A stretch of DNA of 64,000 bases from Flavobacterium frigidimaris (lineage in GTDB: Bacteria > Bacteroidota > Bacteroidia > Flavobacteriales > Flavobacteriaceae). The stretch lies in contig FQWG01000012.1 of the NCBI GenBank assembly GCA_900129595.1, forward strand, positions 1-64,000, in the 5' to 3' direction. This document shows, in pieces, positions 27,470-36,432 of this stretch (position 1 is its first letter; each line of letters opens with the position of its first letter). Made by a program: the position numbers and the translations under genes. The notes under the pieces were generated by a model. The model made no database searches, was not told where the DNA came from, and saw only the letters and a program-made list of their open reading frames with translations.

Positions 27470-27994
27470 TTAAAACTTTTGATTCAAAATGATAAATGGA
27501 GCAAGCCAGGCAAGGTCTTTCAGGCCTTCTCTCAATTGTTTTAAAGCCGAAGAAATTTGGTTTTTAACAGTTTGTTTTGAGATCCCAAGTTCCTCTGCAA
27601 TCTGATCAATTGACATGTCCTGAAATTTGTACATCAGTAAAACTTCTTTTCGTTTCTCGGGAAGCTGATCAAGCAAGGTATAAAGTAAATCCATTACTTC
27701 AGGATCAATCGAACTGAAATGATCAATAATATAATCTTCGAATTTATCTTCGAGAATCGTCTTGTCGAACCTGTTGTTTTGATAATGTTTGAAGACCTGG
27801 TTTTTTACTGCCCTGAACAAATAAGGTTCGATGGCATTAATATTCAAATCGTCTTTTCGTTCCCATAAATCAATAAAAACATCCTGAACAATGTTCTGCG
27901 CCAAGTCTTTATCCTGAGTCATCGTATACGAAAAGGCATTGAGCTTTTTCCAGTAATCTGTATACGTTTTTTCAAAAATTTCAGGGTTTTTCAT
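27470..27994 (-). CDS. ECF RNA polymerase sigma factor (FecI-like)
   Basis: Extracytoplasmic-function sigma factor, 174 aa. Region 2 shows AQNIVQDVFIDLWERKDDL, and region 4 shows the helix-turn-helix MSIDQIAEELGISKQTVKNQISSALKQLR. First gene of an ECF-FecR-SusC-SusD set on the minus strand, so it should switch on the SusCD genes when the outer-membrane receptor is occupied. Confidence 0.95.
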   Translation of the reverse strand: MKNPEIFEKTYTDYWKKLNAFSYTMTQDKDLAQNIVQDVFIDLWERKDDLNINAIEPYLFRAVKNQVFKHYQNNRFDKTILEDKFEDYIIDHFSSIDPEVMDLLYTLLDQLPEKRKEVLLMYKFQDMSIDQIAEELGISKQTVKNQISSALKQLREGLKDLAWLAPFIILNQKF

Positions 27995-28261
27995 AGCTTC
28001 TTTTGGAACTGTTTAGTGATGTAAAATAATAAAATGTTATACCAAACTTTTTTGCCTGAAGGTTATCTTTAAATTAAATAAAGAATTCTTTTGATATAGA
28101 AATACTACTATTTTCGGGCAATGTTGACAATCAGGTTGCGATTTCTTTTTTTTTTAATAACATAAAAAACAAATCCTATCTTTACTTTAGTCCTTTCTAA
28201 AAAAGGTAATTTTCTTTTGCTGCGTCCTCAGTATTAATAAAAAATTACACTTCTTAAAATC

Positions 28262-29323
28262 ATGAAACAAATTCTGCTTACCTTATTTATTGCCGGCACA
28301 CTGCATTGCAACAGTCAGATAAAAAACGACAAACTCAAAATCAATCAGCTCCAAGTAATCGGATCACACAATAGTTACCGCCAGAATATTGAACCTGAAT
28401 TGTACAATCTCATTCAGGCAAAAGATACTTCTCGTTCTCTAAAAGGCCTACAATACACCCATATCTCTCTTACAGAACAATTGAATAAAGGTTTACGAAA
28501 TCTGGAGATTGATGTTCAGGGCGATACTAAAGGCGGAAAATATGCGCACCCAAAAGGATTAGACCTGGCAAAATCTCAAGCTGCTTATGATCCGAACGCA
28601 GAGATGAAAAAACCGGGCTTTAAAGTCTTTCATATGATCGATATTGATTTTAGAACATCCTGCTACACGCTCCAAAATTGTCTTGCCGAATTAAAAAAAT
28701 GGTCGGATGCCAATCCGGATCACATTCCGGTTTTCATTACGCTGGAACCAAAAGATGACGATAGTTTCTTAGGTACAAAAGCTGAGAAGTTCACGCCTGA
28801 ATTGTTCGATGCTTTAGACAAAGAACTTCGTAAAGGATTAGCAGATAAAATCATCACGCCGGATATGGTTCGCGGTAAATACACAACTTTAGAAGAAGCT
28901 GTTTTACACCACAACTGGCCAACGCTAAAAAAAGCAAAAGGCAAATTTTTGTTTATTTTAGATAACAACGGAGCAAAAAGAGATTTGTATGCCCTTAATC
29001 ATCCATCTCTAAAAGGACGTGCTGCTTTTATCAATGCCGATCCCGGAAAACCCGAAGCTGCCACTTTATTTAGAAACAATTCTGAGGATCCTCAAATTGC
29101 CGATTTAGTAAAAAAAGGTTACATTATAAGAACGCGCGCCGACTCTGACACCAAAGAAGCCAGAGCCAACGATTACAAACATTTTGAAGCCGCCAAAAAT
29201 TCCGGCGCTCAGGTGATTACTACAGATTATTATTTGCCAAGTACATTTTTCGATTCTCCGTATCAGGTTAAGTATGATGATGGCAGTTATGTGAGGGTGA
29301 ATCCTATTAATGGAACGGAGTAA
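28262..29323 (+). CDS. Calcium-dependent PI-PLC-like phosphodiesterase, exported
   Basis: A 353-aa protein with a signal sequence (MKQILLTLFIAGTLHCNSQ; Cys16 could act as a lipobox). It matches the Ca-dependent phosphatidylinositol phospholipase C1 group: VIGSHNSYRQN with the first catalytic His, GLRNLEIDVQGD with the metal-binding Glu and Asp, KVFHMIDIDFRTSC with the second His, and PVFITLEPKDD. These enzymes cleave inositol or related phosphodiesters. It is divergent from the ECF-SusCD operon and convergent with a phosphoesterase gene. Substrate is not proven. Confidence 0.88.
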   Translation: MKQILLTLFIAGTLHCNSQIKNDKLKINQLQVIGSHNSYRQNIEPELYNLIQAKDTSRSLKGLQYTHISLTEQLNKGLRNLEIDVQGDTKGGKYAHPKGLDLAKSQAAYDPNAEMKKPGFKVFHMIDIDFRTSCYTLQNCLAELKKWSDANPDHIPVFITLEPKDDDSFLGTKAEKFTPELFDALDKELRKGLADKIITPDMVRGKYTTLEEAVLHHNWPTLKKAKGKFLFILDNNGAKRDLYALNHPSLKGRAAFINADPGKPEAATLFRNNSEDPQIADLVKKGYIIRTRADSDTKEARANDYKHFEAAKNSGAQVITTDYYLPSTFFDSPYQVKYDDGSYVRVNPINGTE

Positions 29324-29592
29324 GTTTCAAGTTTATTTTTTTTCATGTTTCAAGTTTTGCTTTGTGTGAAACTTGGAACTTATTTATGGCACGCCGATTT
29401 AAATGGAATAATGCTGATTTTTTATTCTCATTATATGTCATTTCGAAGCAGAAGAAATCACACTTGTGACTCGACAAAGATTGGCGATTTTCTTTGCGGA
29501 ATTTCTTGTGTGATTTCTCCTTCATCAAAATGACAAGATTGTGGTTACTGGTTTATAAAATCAGCATAAATCCGTGTCATTCGTGTGCCATT
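29324..29592. repeat. Nested inverted repeats between convergent genes
   Basis: At least two palindromic layers share one centre. An outer pair is GGCACGCCGATTTAAATGG (from 29389) with a complement-like GTGCCA end near 29590. Inside it, TGTCATTT (29436-29443) pairs with AAATGACA (29528-29535), and GAAATCACA (29454-29462) pairs with TGTGATTTC (29509-29517). A GTTTCAAGTTT word is also repeated near 29327 and 29345. Short open frames here are products of the symmetry and not genes. Confidence 0.75.
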
Positions 29593-29594
29593 TC

Positions 29595-31538
29595 TTATTT
29601 CAAACTTTTAATTGTTCCTGTTTTCAAATCGACACTAAAATGATCTGCAGGAACTTCGTGCATGAATTTATTGAAGATAATCAGAAACAATCGCATTTGG
29701 TTTTGTAATGGTTTTTCTTTTGAATTATCTCCTTTATGATTCTCGAAAAACAATTGAGATACTACTTTGTATTGTTTGGCTCTCAAGGTTCCAACATCAA
29801 TTAATGCCAATTCATCTGCACTTCTGAAACGATAGAAATCCACCAGAAGATCATAACCTGTCCAATTGAAATCTTGTTTTTTAAGATTGTTCAGGGCCAG
29901 AAATTTATCTGTTTTACTTTCTGCTTCTGACCATTCTTTTTTAAAGTTTTCTTTGTCTTTCAACATCACATCAAAATCTTTATCGGATTGAATATTGGCT
30001 AAAACCAATAGATCTTCTGCCGAAACATTTAGAATAAAATTCTTGAAAGATTCTGGCCAATCGTCTTTCAGAAAACGTAAACGAACCAATTCCTTTAGAT
30101 GGAAATCAGTAAAATCATGGTAATTTTTAGTCTTTAAAATATCACTATTCCAAATTCCTTTTGCGTTTTGACTTGCTAAGAATTGATATTCTATTGTATA
30201 CAAATCAAAAAGTTCATCGTATCGCGGAACTTCATCGATTGTAATGGTTTGAATCTCTACCAGATTATCTTTTTTGATCGTCAGTAATTTATAAGCCGGA
30301 ATATAGGCTGCCAAAGATGGCGTCTGAATATTCACTAAAGTATTTCCTTTTGCTGTGGTTCTGGTTCCTGTATCGTTAATGTGCATGTGTCCGCCAAAAT
30401 GAATTTTAAGTCCCGCATCAGCAAAAACCTGTGCGACTTGCTCCACCGGAACGCGATTCAGTTGCCATTTATTCGGACCCAGAAGTTCTTTTATTTCCCC
30501 CGAAGCGTCGTCATTAAAATCGATCATCGGAAAATGACTGAAAGCAATTAGTGTCTTGCCTTGTTGTTTGGCTTGCGCCGAAATATCTTCGACCCATTTT
30601 ATCAGGTGTTTTTTATTCGAAAGTACATTATTATAACCCGTACTGGCTTCAGCGTAACTTTTAGAATCTTTAGGATCTCCATCATTTTTCTTGGGGATAT
30701 AAACGTTGCCGTCAATGGCAATCAACCAAAGTCCATCAACGGGTTCAACAACATAACTCACATCGGGAACTTCATATCCAGGCGCTACATTATAAACGCG
30801 ATTCGATAATAAAGCGGCTTGAGAAGCTTTTTCAAAACTATAATTTTGAGACGTATAATTTGAAAAAGGTGTTGCCCAGAATTTATGTTTTTTATTGGGA
30901 TAAAAGCCAAAGTTTCTCAGATTGTCTGTGATTCCTAAATACCCCATTTTAGTAATATCGGCAGTCACTACTACAGGCTGTTCAATCATTAAATTGGGCG
31001 TATACAAACCGTCTTTGCTATAAATAGGCTGACTTTTTCCTTCTTTACCCAGAAAATCTTCTTTACCGGATTGCTGAGCAAATGGGCCAACGGGATCGTG
31101 GTTTCCTGTGGTGATAAAAAATTCGATATTGTATTTTTTTCGATATTGATCCAAAATTTTCTCCAGTCCCTTTACATGAATCGGCTGACCATCATCTGTA
31201 TAATCTCCCGGAAGTGCCACATATTGTATCTTTCTCTTTGCGATATCTTCCAGGGCTGCGATAAAAGCAAAATAGTTTTCATTGAAGATTCGGGTCGAAT
31301 GCAATTGGGAAGCCATGGTTCGCATCAAAACATATTTACCGGTTTTCGGGTTGAGAATACCTTTATAATCATTGTCTGACAATGTTCCGAATAAATCATG
31401 CAAATGAACATCAGATAAAAAAGCAATTTTTGTTCCTTCTAGTTTTTTTTGTTTTTGTGCAGAAATAGTACCGTTACATATAATAAAAAACAAAACGATT
31501 AAAGAGGTTGTATATAAAGAGGTAATTCTAGAAATCAT
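29595..31538 (-). CDS. Exported metallophosphoesterase
   Basis: Calcineurin-like phosphoesterase of 647 aa with a signal peptide (cleavage after ISA, residue 27). The metal-binding motifs appear in order: FLSDVHLHD, LPGDYTDDG, TTGNHD, SHFPM and FGGHMH (to about residue 385). A helical C-terminal domain of some 240 residues follows, of unknown role. It faces the PI-PLC-like gene tail to tail, so the two could act in turn on a phosphodiester, first diester cleavage and then phosphate release; that link is inferred from position only. Confidence 0.9.
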   Translation of the reverse strand: MISRITSLYTTSLIVLFFIICNGTISAQKQKKLEGTKIAFLSDVHLHDLFGTLSDNDYKGILNPKTGKYVLMRTMASQLHSTRIFNENYFAFIAALEDIAKRKIQYVALPGDYTDDGQPIHVKGLEKILDQYRKKYNIEFFITTGNHDPVGPFAQQSGKEDFLGKEGKSQPIYSKDGLYTPNLMIEQPVVVTADITKMGYLGITDNLRNFGFYPNKKHKFWATPFSNYTSQNYSFEKASQAALLSNRVYNVAPGYEVPDVSYVVEPVDGLWLIAIDGNVYIPKKNDGDPKDSKSYAEASTGYNNVLSNKKHLIKWVEDISAQAKQQGKTLIAFSHFPMIDFNDDASGEIKELLGPNKWQLNRVPVEQVAQVFADAGLKIHFGGHMHINDTGTRTTAKGNTLVNIQTPSLAAYIPAYKLLTIKKDNLVEIQTITIDEVPRYDELFDLYTIEYQFLASQNAKGIWNSDILKTKNYHDFTDFHLKELVRLRFLKDDWPESFKNFILNVSAEDLLVLANIQSDKDFDVMLKDKENFKKEWSEAESKTDKFLALNNLKKQDFNWTGYDLLVDFYRFRSADELALIDVGTLRAKQYKVVSQLFFENHKGDNSKEKPLQNQMRLFLIIFNKFMHEVPADHFSVDLKTGTIKSLK

Positions 31539-31688
31539 AGTTAAGGCTTTTGCAAATGGAAATTGATAAAATGTTTTGCAATGCTATGAATTAAAAGGTG
31601 AAGTGCGTTTATGGCAGTGTTATGTAATGATAATTTTTAATGTATTTTAGTCGAAAAGCGGGTAATGCTTTGCAATTAAGTTGTATAC

Positions 31689-31741
31689 AAATGCAAAGTC
31701 CGCAAAGCTTTTTTTAATCTGGCTTTGCGGACTTTGCATTT
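31689..31741. repeat. Perfect 20-bp inverted repeat
   Basis: Arms 31689-31708 and 31722-31741 are perfectly complementary around a 13-base T-rich loop, containing the word GCAAAGTCCGCAAAGC. A word close to TGCTTTGCAATTAA also occurs on each side (near 31662 and 31770). Confidence 0.9.
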
Positions 31742-31814
31742 ATTAATCGTAATATAAGACAAAAAAATGGCATGCTTTGCGGTTAAATTTGTCAGCTCAT
31801 TTTAACTTGAAAAC

Positions 31815-32453
31815 CTAAAATTTCAAAATATCTTTTAGTTCTTCGTAACTATTGAAAAGGATTGCTCCTTCTTTTTCTAAATCTTCGTTGTTAAAGCCGT
31901 TGGCGAAACCATAGACTTTAAATCCGCCCTGGATTCCTGCTATTACTCCTGCCTTGCTATCTTCAATAACGATACAGTCTTTTACCTCAAATCCCATTTC
32001 TTTTGCTGCATGCAGAAAAATTCCCGGTTCGGGTTTCCAGCTCTTAATTTGATACGAACTGAATATTTTGTTTTCGAATTTATCCAGTAAACCCGCGACT
32101 TCAAGATTTAGCCTGATTTTATCAACTGGACCGCTCGAAGCTACACAATACGGGATTTTCAATTTATCTAAGAAAGAAACGATACCTTCCATTGGTTTAA
32201 CCTGTGTTCTGAAAGCTTCAAAACTTTTTTCGCGGTAATCTGATTCAAAATTATCCGGAAGTTTTTTTCCAATAGCCTTTTCAATATGCAGGAAACATTC
32301 CTTCAAATTACGTCCGTTAAAATCACGGTACGCATCTTCTAATTTCATTTCAAAACCATATTCGGCTGCCATGGACAACATGATTCCGTTACCAATTTTT
32401 TCAGTATCTACAAGAACTCCATCACAATCGAAAATAATACACTTAACTTCCAT
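31815..32453 (-). CDS. HAD-superfamily phosphatase (beta-PGM-like)
   Basis: A 212-aa cytoplasmic HAD hydrolase, subfamily IA, with the cap at residues 15-85. Motif I is FDCDGVLVDTEK (nucleophile Asp9, acid/base Asp11), motif II VASSGP, motif III the Lys in KSWKPEPGIF, and motif IV DCIVIEDSKAG. The family covers phosphoglycolate phosphatase and beta-phosphoglucomutase-type enzymes; the substrate cannot be told. Likely in one transcript with the NUDIX gene upstream, 79 bp apart. Confidence 0.92.
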   Translation of the reverse strand: MEVKCIIFDCDGVLVDTEKIGNGIMLSMAAEYGFEMKLEDAYRDFNGRNLKECFLHIEKAIGKKLPDNFESDYREKSFEAFRTQVKPMEGIVSFLDKLKIPYCVASSGPVDKIRLNLEVAGLLDKFENKIFSSYQIKSWKPEPGIFLHAAKEMGFEVKDCIVIEDSKAGVIAGIQGGFKVYGFANGFNNEDLEKEGAILFNSYEELKDILKF

Positions 32454-32532
32454 ACTCTTAATTTACATTTTTAATGATCCGTTTTGACCGGAAATGTAAA
32501 TTACAAAATTATTCTCTAAAGCAAGTTAAATT

Positions 32533-33009
32533 TTAAAGCGAAGTAGCAATTTTCGACATTATCTGAACAATAAAATCAGCCTGTGCGGGATTTATCTTTT
32601 TTAAGGCATGTTCGGTTTGAAACCATTCGGCTCTGTCAACTTCAGCAAAAAATTGCATCTTTCCGGATTTCGGCGGCCATTCCATTTCAAATTCATTGCT
32701 TTTTATCAGTGTTACGTCAAGATCAAATTCAAGAGCCCACGCAAAAACTGTTTTCCCCGATTTGAGTTTTACAGGATGAAGTGCAATAAAATCACTTTCT
32801 GATTCGCTTTCCAATTTAAAACCCGTTTCTTCATGAAATTCCCGTTTTGCCGCTTCAAGCGGATCTTCATCACCGGTAAATTCTCCTTTAGGAATCGACC
32901 AGCTTTCTAAATCTTTATTTTTCCAAAATGGACCGCCGGGATGAACCAGTAAGAAGTAAATTGTTTTATCTGTGAATTTATAAAGAAGGATTCCGGCGCT
33001 TTGTTTCAT
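32533..33009 (-). CDS. NUDIX hydrolase
   Basis: A 158-aa NUDIX protein with the full box GEFTGDEDPLEAAKREFHEETGF (GX5EX7REUXEEXGU) at about residues 42-64. The KQSAGILLYKF start and HPGGPFWKNKDLESWSIPKGE are typical of the Ap4A-type or diadenosine/NTP housecleaning branch. It removes pyrophosphate from a nucleotide derivative; the substrate is not defined. Confidence 0.93.
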   Translation of the reverse strand: MKQSAGILLYKFTDKTIYFLLVHPGGPFWKNKDLESWSIPKGEFTGDEDPLEAAKREFHEETGFKLESESESDFIALHPVKLKSGKTVFAWALEFDLDVTLIKSNEFEMEWPPKSGKMQFFAEVDRAEWFQTEHALKKINPAQADFIVQIMSKIATSL

Positions 33010-33172
33010 CTGGAGCTGTATTGCTAATTAATATTGTAAATATAGCCAACAATATATTCATTCTCCCCTTTATGTACATATTTACACCTTTTATGTACTT
33101 GAGTTTAAGATTTGATTTGTAAATTTAAAAATTCATAAATGTCATAACAATCAAAACTAAAATATTCCTATT

Positions 33173-34342
33173 TTGAAAAAACATATTTTACTTACCGCAA
33201 TTCTGGCAAGCAGTTTTGCCATGCAATCTCAAAACAAAATCATAACGATAACCAATTCCCTTTCTGTAGATCGTGAATTCGAAACTGTCGAATTGTCTAA
33301 AAAATCTCTTGGATTACCCGCTTCTGCTAAACTGGAAAATTATGCCGTTAAAGAAGTCGGCTCCAATACATTTCTAACCACACAATCTATAGATAATGAT
33401 GGCGACGCAATAATAGATGTAGTACTTTTTCAACCCAAAATAAAAGCATCATCACATAAAGATTTTGAAGTTGTGGTTGCCGAAAATCCATCAAAACAAA
33501 CTACCATTAGCTGCTATTCGAGATTTGTGCCGGAACGCACAGATGATTATGCATGGGAAAACAACAAAGTGGCCTTTAGAACTTACGGTCCCGTAGCGCA
33601 AAAAATGGTGGAAGAAAATATTGCCGGAGGAACGCTCACCAGCGGAATTGATGCGTGGCTAAAAAGAGTCGAATATCCTATTATCAATAAATGGTATGAA
33701 AAAGCGACGAACGGAACCGGAACGTATCACAAAGATACTGGCGAAGGTCTGGATAATTTTCATGTGGGTGACAGCCGTGGCGTGGGCGGAATTGCCGTTA
33801 AAGTGGATAATAAATACTATTTCTCCAAGAATTTTATCAGCTGGAAAACCATTACTACAGGACCAATCAGAACGAGTTTTATCCTGACTTATGCCAATTG
33901 GAATGCAAAAGGCAATAAAATAACCGAATCAAAACTAATCAGTCTGGACTATGGAAGTTACCTCTCCCGCTTTGAAATTAATATTACCGGAACAAAATCT
34001 GTTGCAGCAGGAATAACACTTCATGACAAAAAAGGAACTACGGGAACAAACCTCAAAGAAGGCTGGTTAAGTTACTGGGAACCTATCGATGATTCTGAAA
34101 TTGGAACCGGAATTGTAGCTCCCAAAAATACCTTAACAAGCTTTGACAATCATATTACTACCGAAAAAGATCTGAGTAATCTGTACGGCAATATCGAAGT
34201 CAAAAACAACAAAGCAATTTATTATGTGGGCTTTGGATGGAAAAAAGGAAGTCCGTTTCAAAATCAAAAAGAATGGGAAACGTACTTGAACGATTTTGCA
34301 AAAAAGATCAATACTCCGTTGGTTGTTAAGGTGAAGAAGTAG
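33173..34342 (+). CDS. Exported DUF4861 protein
   Basis: A 389-aa protein, TTG start at 33173, with a signal peptide (MKKHILLTAILASSFAMQSQ). It shows DUF4861 marks: N-terminal ITITNSLSVDREFETVEL, then ENNKVAFRTYGP, GVDAWL-like ...GIDAWLKRVEYPI, YHKDTGEGLDNFHVGDSRGVGG and SLDYGSYLSRFEI. DUF4861 proteins occur beside pectin or uronate genes in Bacteroidota, and the AFRTYGP/GLDNFHVG words suggest a carbohydrate-active fold. Here it is upstream of the LacI regulator and uxu genes, facing them. Activity unknown. Confidence 0.85.
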   Translation: MKKHILLTAILASSFAMQSQNKIITITNSLSVDREFETVELSKKSLGLPASAKLENYAVKEVGSNTFLTTQSIDNDGDAIIDVVLFQPKIKASSHKDFEVVVAENPSKQTTISCYSRFVPERTDDYAWENNKVAFRTYGPVAQKMVEENIAGGTLTSGIDAWLKRVEYPIINKWYEKATNGTGTYHKDTGEGLDNFHVGDSRGVGGIAVKVDNKYYFSKNFISWKTITTGPIRTSFILTYANWNAKGNKITESKLISLDYGSYLSRFEINITGTKSVAAGITLHDKKGTTGTNLKEGWLSYWEPIDDSEIGTGIVAPKNTLTSFDNHITTEKDLSNLYGNIEVKNNKAIYYVGFGWKKGSPFQNQKEWETYLNDFAKKINTPLVVKVKK

Positions 34343-34350
34343 TTTCTATT

Positions 34351-34382
34351 GCCCGCGGGTTTAACTGGTTAAATCCGTGGGC
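34351..34382. terminator. Convergent hairpin
   Basis: Arms 34351-34364 and 34369-34382 pair over 14 bases with two G-U pairs, between the DUF4861 stop and the lacI-type stop. The GCCC..GGGC word is a common flavobacterial intergenic hairpin. Confidence 0.65.
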
Positions 34383-34389
34383 CAAAACG

Positions 34390-35439
34390 CTAAGATTTTC
34401 TTGCCGGAAAATAATTCTCTTTCAAAATAATTTCGAGCGGAATATAATGGGTATTGGCAACGGTTTCCTGCAAGACCAACTTTTTATACAAATGATTAAT
34501 CCCCATATAACCCTGCTCTTCCGGTCTTTGGTTGATCAAAAAATCGATTACGCCTTTGTTGAGATATTCGATATTCTCTTTTAGAAGATCATAGCCGATA
34601 ATTCGGACGCCTTTTATATTATTTTGCTCTAAAAACCTTGCTACAATATAAGCCCGGGAATTAGGAACAAAAACACTGTTTATTCCGGAAAACATCTCTA
34701 GATTCAATTGGTCGATTCCGGAATCTTTGATAGTAACTTCTGAGAATTTAAAATTCTGAAGCTCTTCATGATCTTTAAAAAAGGAATAAAATCCATCAAT
34801 ACGCTGCAAATACACCGAGGTACTTTCTATTTCTCTGGTAATTTTAAAAATCAAAATCTGCCTTTCGTTCTTAACCGCAAAACTAATCAGTCTTCCTGCC
34901 AGATAACCGCTCTGAAAAGCATCCTGACCTACATAAGCATGCTGGTCATTATTAGAAATATTAGAATCGATCATCACAATGGGCGTGTTTTTCTTTTCAT
35001 ATTCACTTAAAAAGCGAACCGATTCTTCATAAAAAATAGGCGCAAACAACAATGCGTCACAATCAAATTCCAATACTTTTTTGACGGACTCTTTAAACGA
35101 ACTGATATTAAAATCATAAAAGAAATAATCCAGCACAATTCCGAACTTACTAAATTCAATTGCTGCTTTTTCTATTCCTGCAATTTGGCTTTTCCAATAT
35201 TCCAGATTTTCATATTGAGGCAAAAAAACTGCAAAATGAAACTTTTTATTCAAAGCAAGATTACTGGCCAGAATATTTCGTTTGTACCCGTATTGTTCTA
35301 TAATAGCATTTACCTTATCTACATTTTCCTGAGCAACCTGCCCACGATTATGAATAATTCTGTCAACAGTTCCAGGTGAAACGTTTGCTAGTTCGGCAAT
35401 TTTTTTTATCGTTATGATATTGATGATTTTTAAGTTAAT
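34390..35439 (-). CDS. LacI-family transcriptional repressor, non-canonical start
   Basis: Regulator with an intact LacI helix-turn-helix ITIKKIAELANVSPGTVDR, hinge region and a periplasmic-binding-type ligand domain (ending near 34390). The first TTG is at 35253 and would start after the HTH. Going upstream the frame stays open through the HTH to a stop near 35490, but contains no ATG, GTG or TTG. An ATT at 35439, or one of several ATC/ATA codons after it, must be used if the HTH is made. The end at 35439 is therefore provisional. It faces the hexuronate operon and shares its promoter area. Confidence 0.8.
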   Translation of the reverse strand: MNLKIINIITIKKIAELANVSPGTVDRIIHNRGQVAQENVDKVNAIIEQYGYKRNILASNLALNKKFHFAVFLPQYENLEYWKSQIAGIEKAAIEFSKFGIVLDYFFYDFNISSFKESVKKVLEFDCDALLFAPIFYEESVRFLSEYEKKNTPIVMIDSNISNNDQHAYVGQDAFQSGYLAGRLISFAVKNERQILIFKITREIESTSVYLQRIDGFYSFFKDHEELQNFKFSEVTIKDSGIDQLNLEMFSGINSVFVPNSRAYIVARFLEQNNIKGVRIIGYDLLKENIEYLNKGVIDFLINQRPEEQGYMGINHLYKKLVLQETVANTHYIPLEIILKENYFPARKS

Positions 35440-35487
35440 TGATTCTTTAAACCGCTGTAAATTATTATTATTTTTATCAAATATAAG

Positions 35488-35571
35488 TTGTTATACTTAA
35501 CTTTTTATATACATTTGTAAAAGCCCGTGTGCGTACACGCAAATATACACATGTGCTGGTAAAAATCACAA
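35488..35571. promoter_or_regulatory. Facing lacI and uxu promoters over a shared palindrome
   Basis: Plus strand: TTG 35488-35490, 19 bp, then TACATTTG 35510-35517. Minus strand: TTG (35569-35571), 21 bp, then TATATTTG (35540-35547). Both boxes match TAnnTTTG and would start transcription around 35523 and 35534, across each other. Between them lies a 14-bp palindrome, CGTGTGCGTACACG (35526-35539, six of seven pairs), a LacI-type operator shape. A second, CACATGTG (35548-35555), is in the minus spacer. Repression of both promoters from one site is inferred. Confidence 0.6.
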
Positions 35572-35977
35572 TATAAGAGCAAATATTATTACGATTTTCG
35601 CTTCTAAATAAATTTACGCTTATTTTAACGCAAAATCATACTATAAAATTTAGTTTATTAAATCAATCAAATAATTATTAAACAATTAATTATACCTCTT
35701 TATATTAAGAGATACTAAAAGTAGATTCAGAAGATAAAACATACATTTTCAGTAGGATAACAATTAAGCAAAATCATTTTTTAAATAACGCTGACATTTT
35801 ATTTTTTAATAACTCAACACCAGTCATTTATAATGAATTAAATAAAGTAATACTTAATTGTTTTTAATTAAAAATAAACCATTGCTAAGAGATCATGTGA
35901 CAGCTGATTTACGGGTCAAAAACCTAATTTTTAAACCATAAAATACACACAAAGAATAAAACATAAAACCAAATAAA
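35572..35977 (+). other. Leader region of the uxu operon
   Basis: About 400 AT-rich bases with no gene and no further TAnnTTTG box that I could support. If the 35510 promoter is used, this is an unusually long 5' leader. I see no known riboswitch. Confidence 0.4.
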
Positions 35978-36427
35978 ATGATTGTAGATTCATTACAAAA
36001 CGCCGCAAAATATTTCAGTCTTCATCCTAATTTCAAAAAAGCATTTGATTATGTTGATCAAACTGATATTAGTACTCTCGAAGAAGGAGCATTTGAAATT
36101 GCGGAAGGATTAAAAGTAATTGTGATTGTTGGCCAAGGCGCAACCAAAGAAGAAAGTATAAAAGGCTTTGAATGTCACGATAAAAATATCGACATTCAGA
36201 TTTCGATAAAAGGTCCGGAAACTTTTGCCTGGAAACCAAGAGAAAAATGTATTAGCCCAAATGGGGAGTATAGTGACGAAAGAGATGTCCGTTTTTTCCA
36301 TGATAAACCCGATATGTTTTTTGAATTGCAGGAAAAACAATTTGCCATCTTATTTCCAGAAGATGTTCACGCTGCGATGATAGGCGAAGGAACTCTTAAA
36401 AAAATTGTTATTAAAGTAAAAATCTAA
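35978..36427 (+). CDS. YhcH/YjgK/YiaL-family protein
   Basis: A 149-aa cytoplasmic protein of the YhcH/YiaL (DUF386) cupin-like family; motif FECHDKNIDIQISIKGPE carries the likely metal ligand His, and FFHDKPDMFFELQEKQFAILFPEDVHAA the second His set. Members often act as mutarotase-like or anomerase partners in sugar-acid pathways. First gene of the hexuronate operon; KDPG aldolase follows 5 bp later. Confidence 0.9.
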   Translation: MIVDSLQNAAKYFSLHPNFKKAFDYVDQTDISTLEEGAFEIAEGLKVIVIVGQGATKEESIKGFECHDKNIDIQISIKGPETFAWKPREKCISPNGEYSDERDVRFFHDKPDMFFELQEKQFAILFPEDVHAAMIGEGTLKKIVIKVKI

Positions 36428-36432
36428 AGTAT

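Noticed and set aside
29343..29533. Two opposite 60-codon frames between the PI-PLC and phosphoesterase genes
   Set aside because: They lie across nested inverted repeats, and their frames follow from the symmetry.
35253..35253. TTG at 35253 as true start of the LacI-type gene
   Set aside because: It would drop a complete helix-turn-helix that is encoded in frame upstream.
35572..35977. Riboswitch in the long uxu leader
   Set aside because: No known aptamer motif could be recognised.
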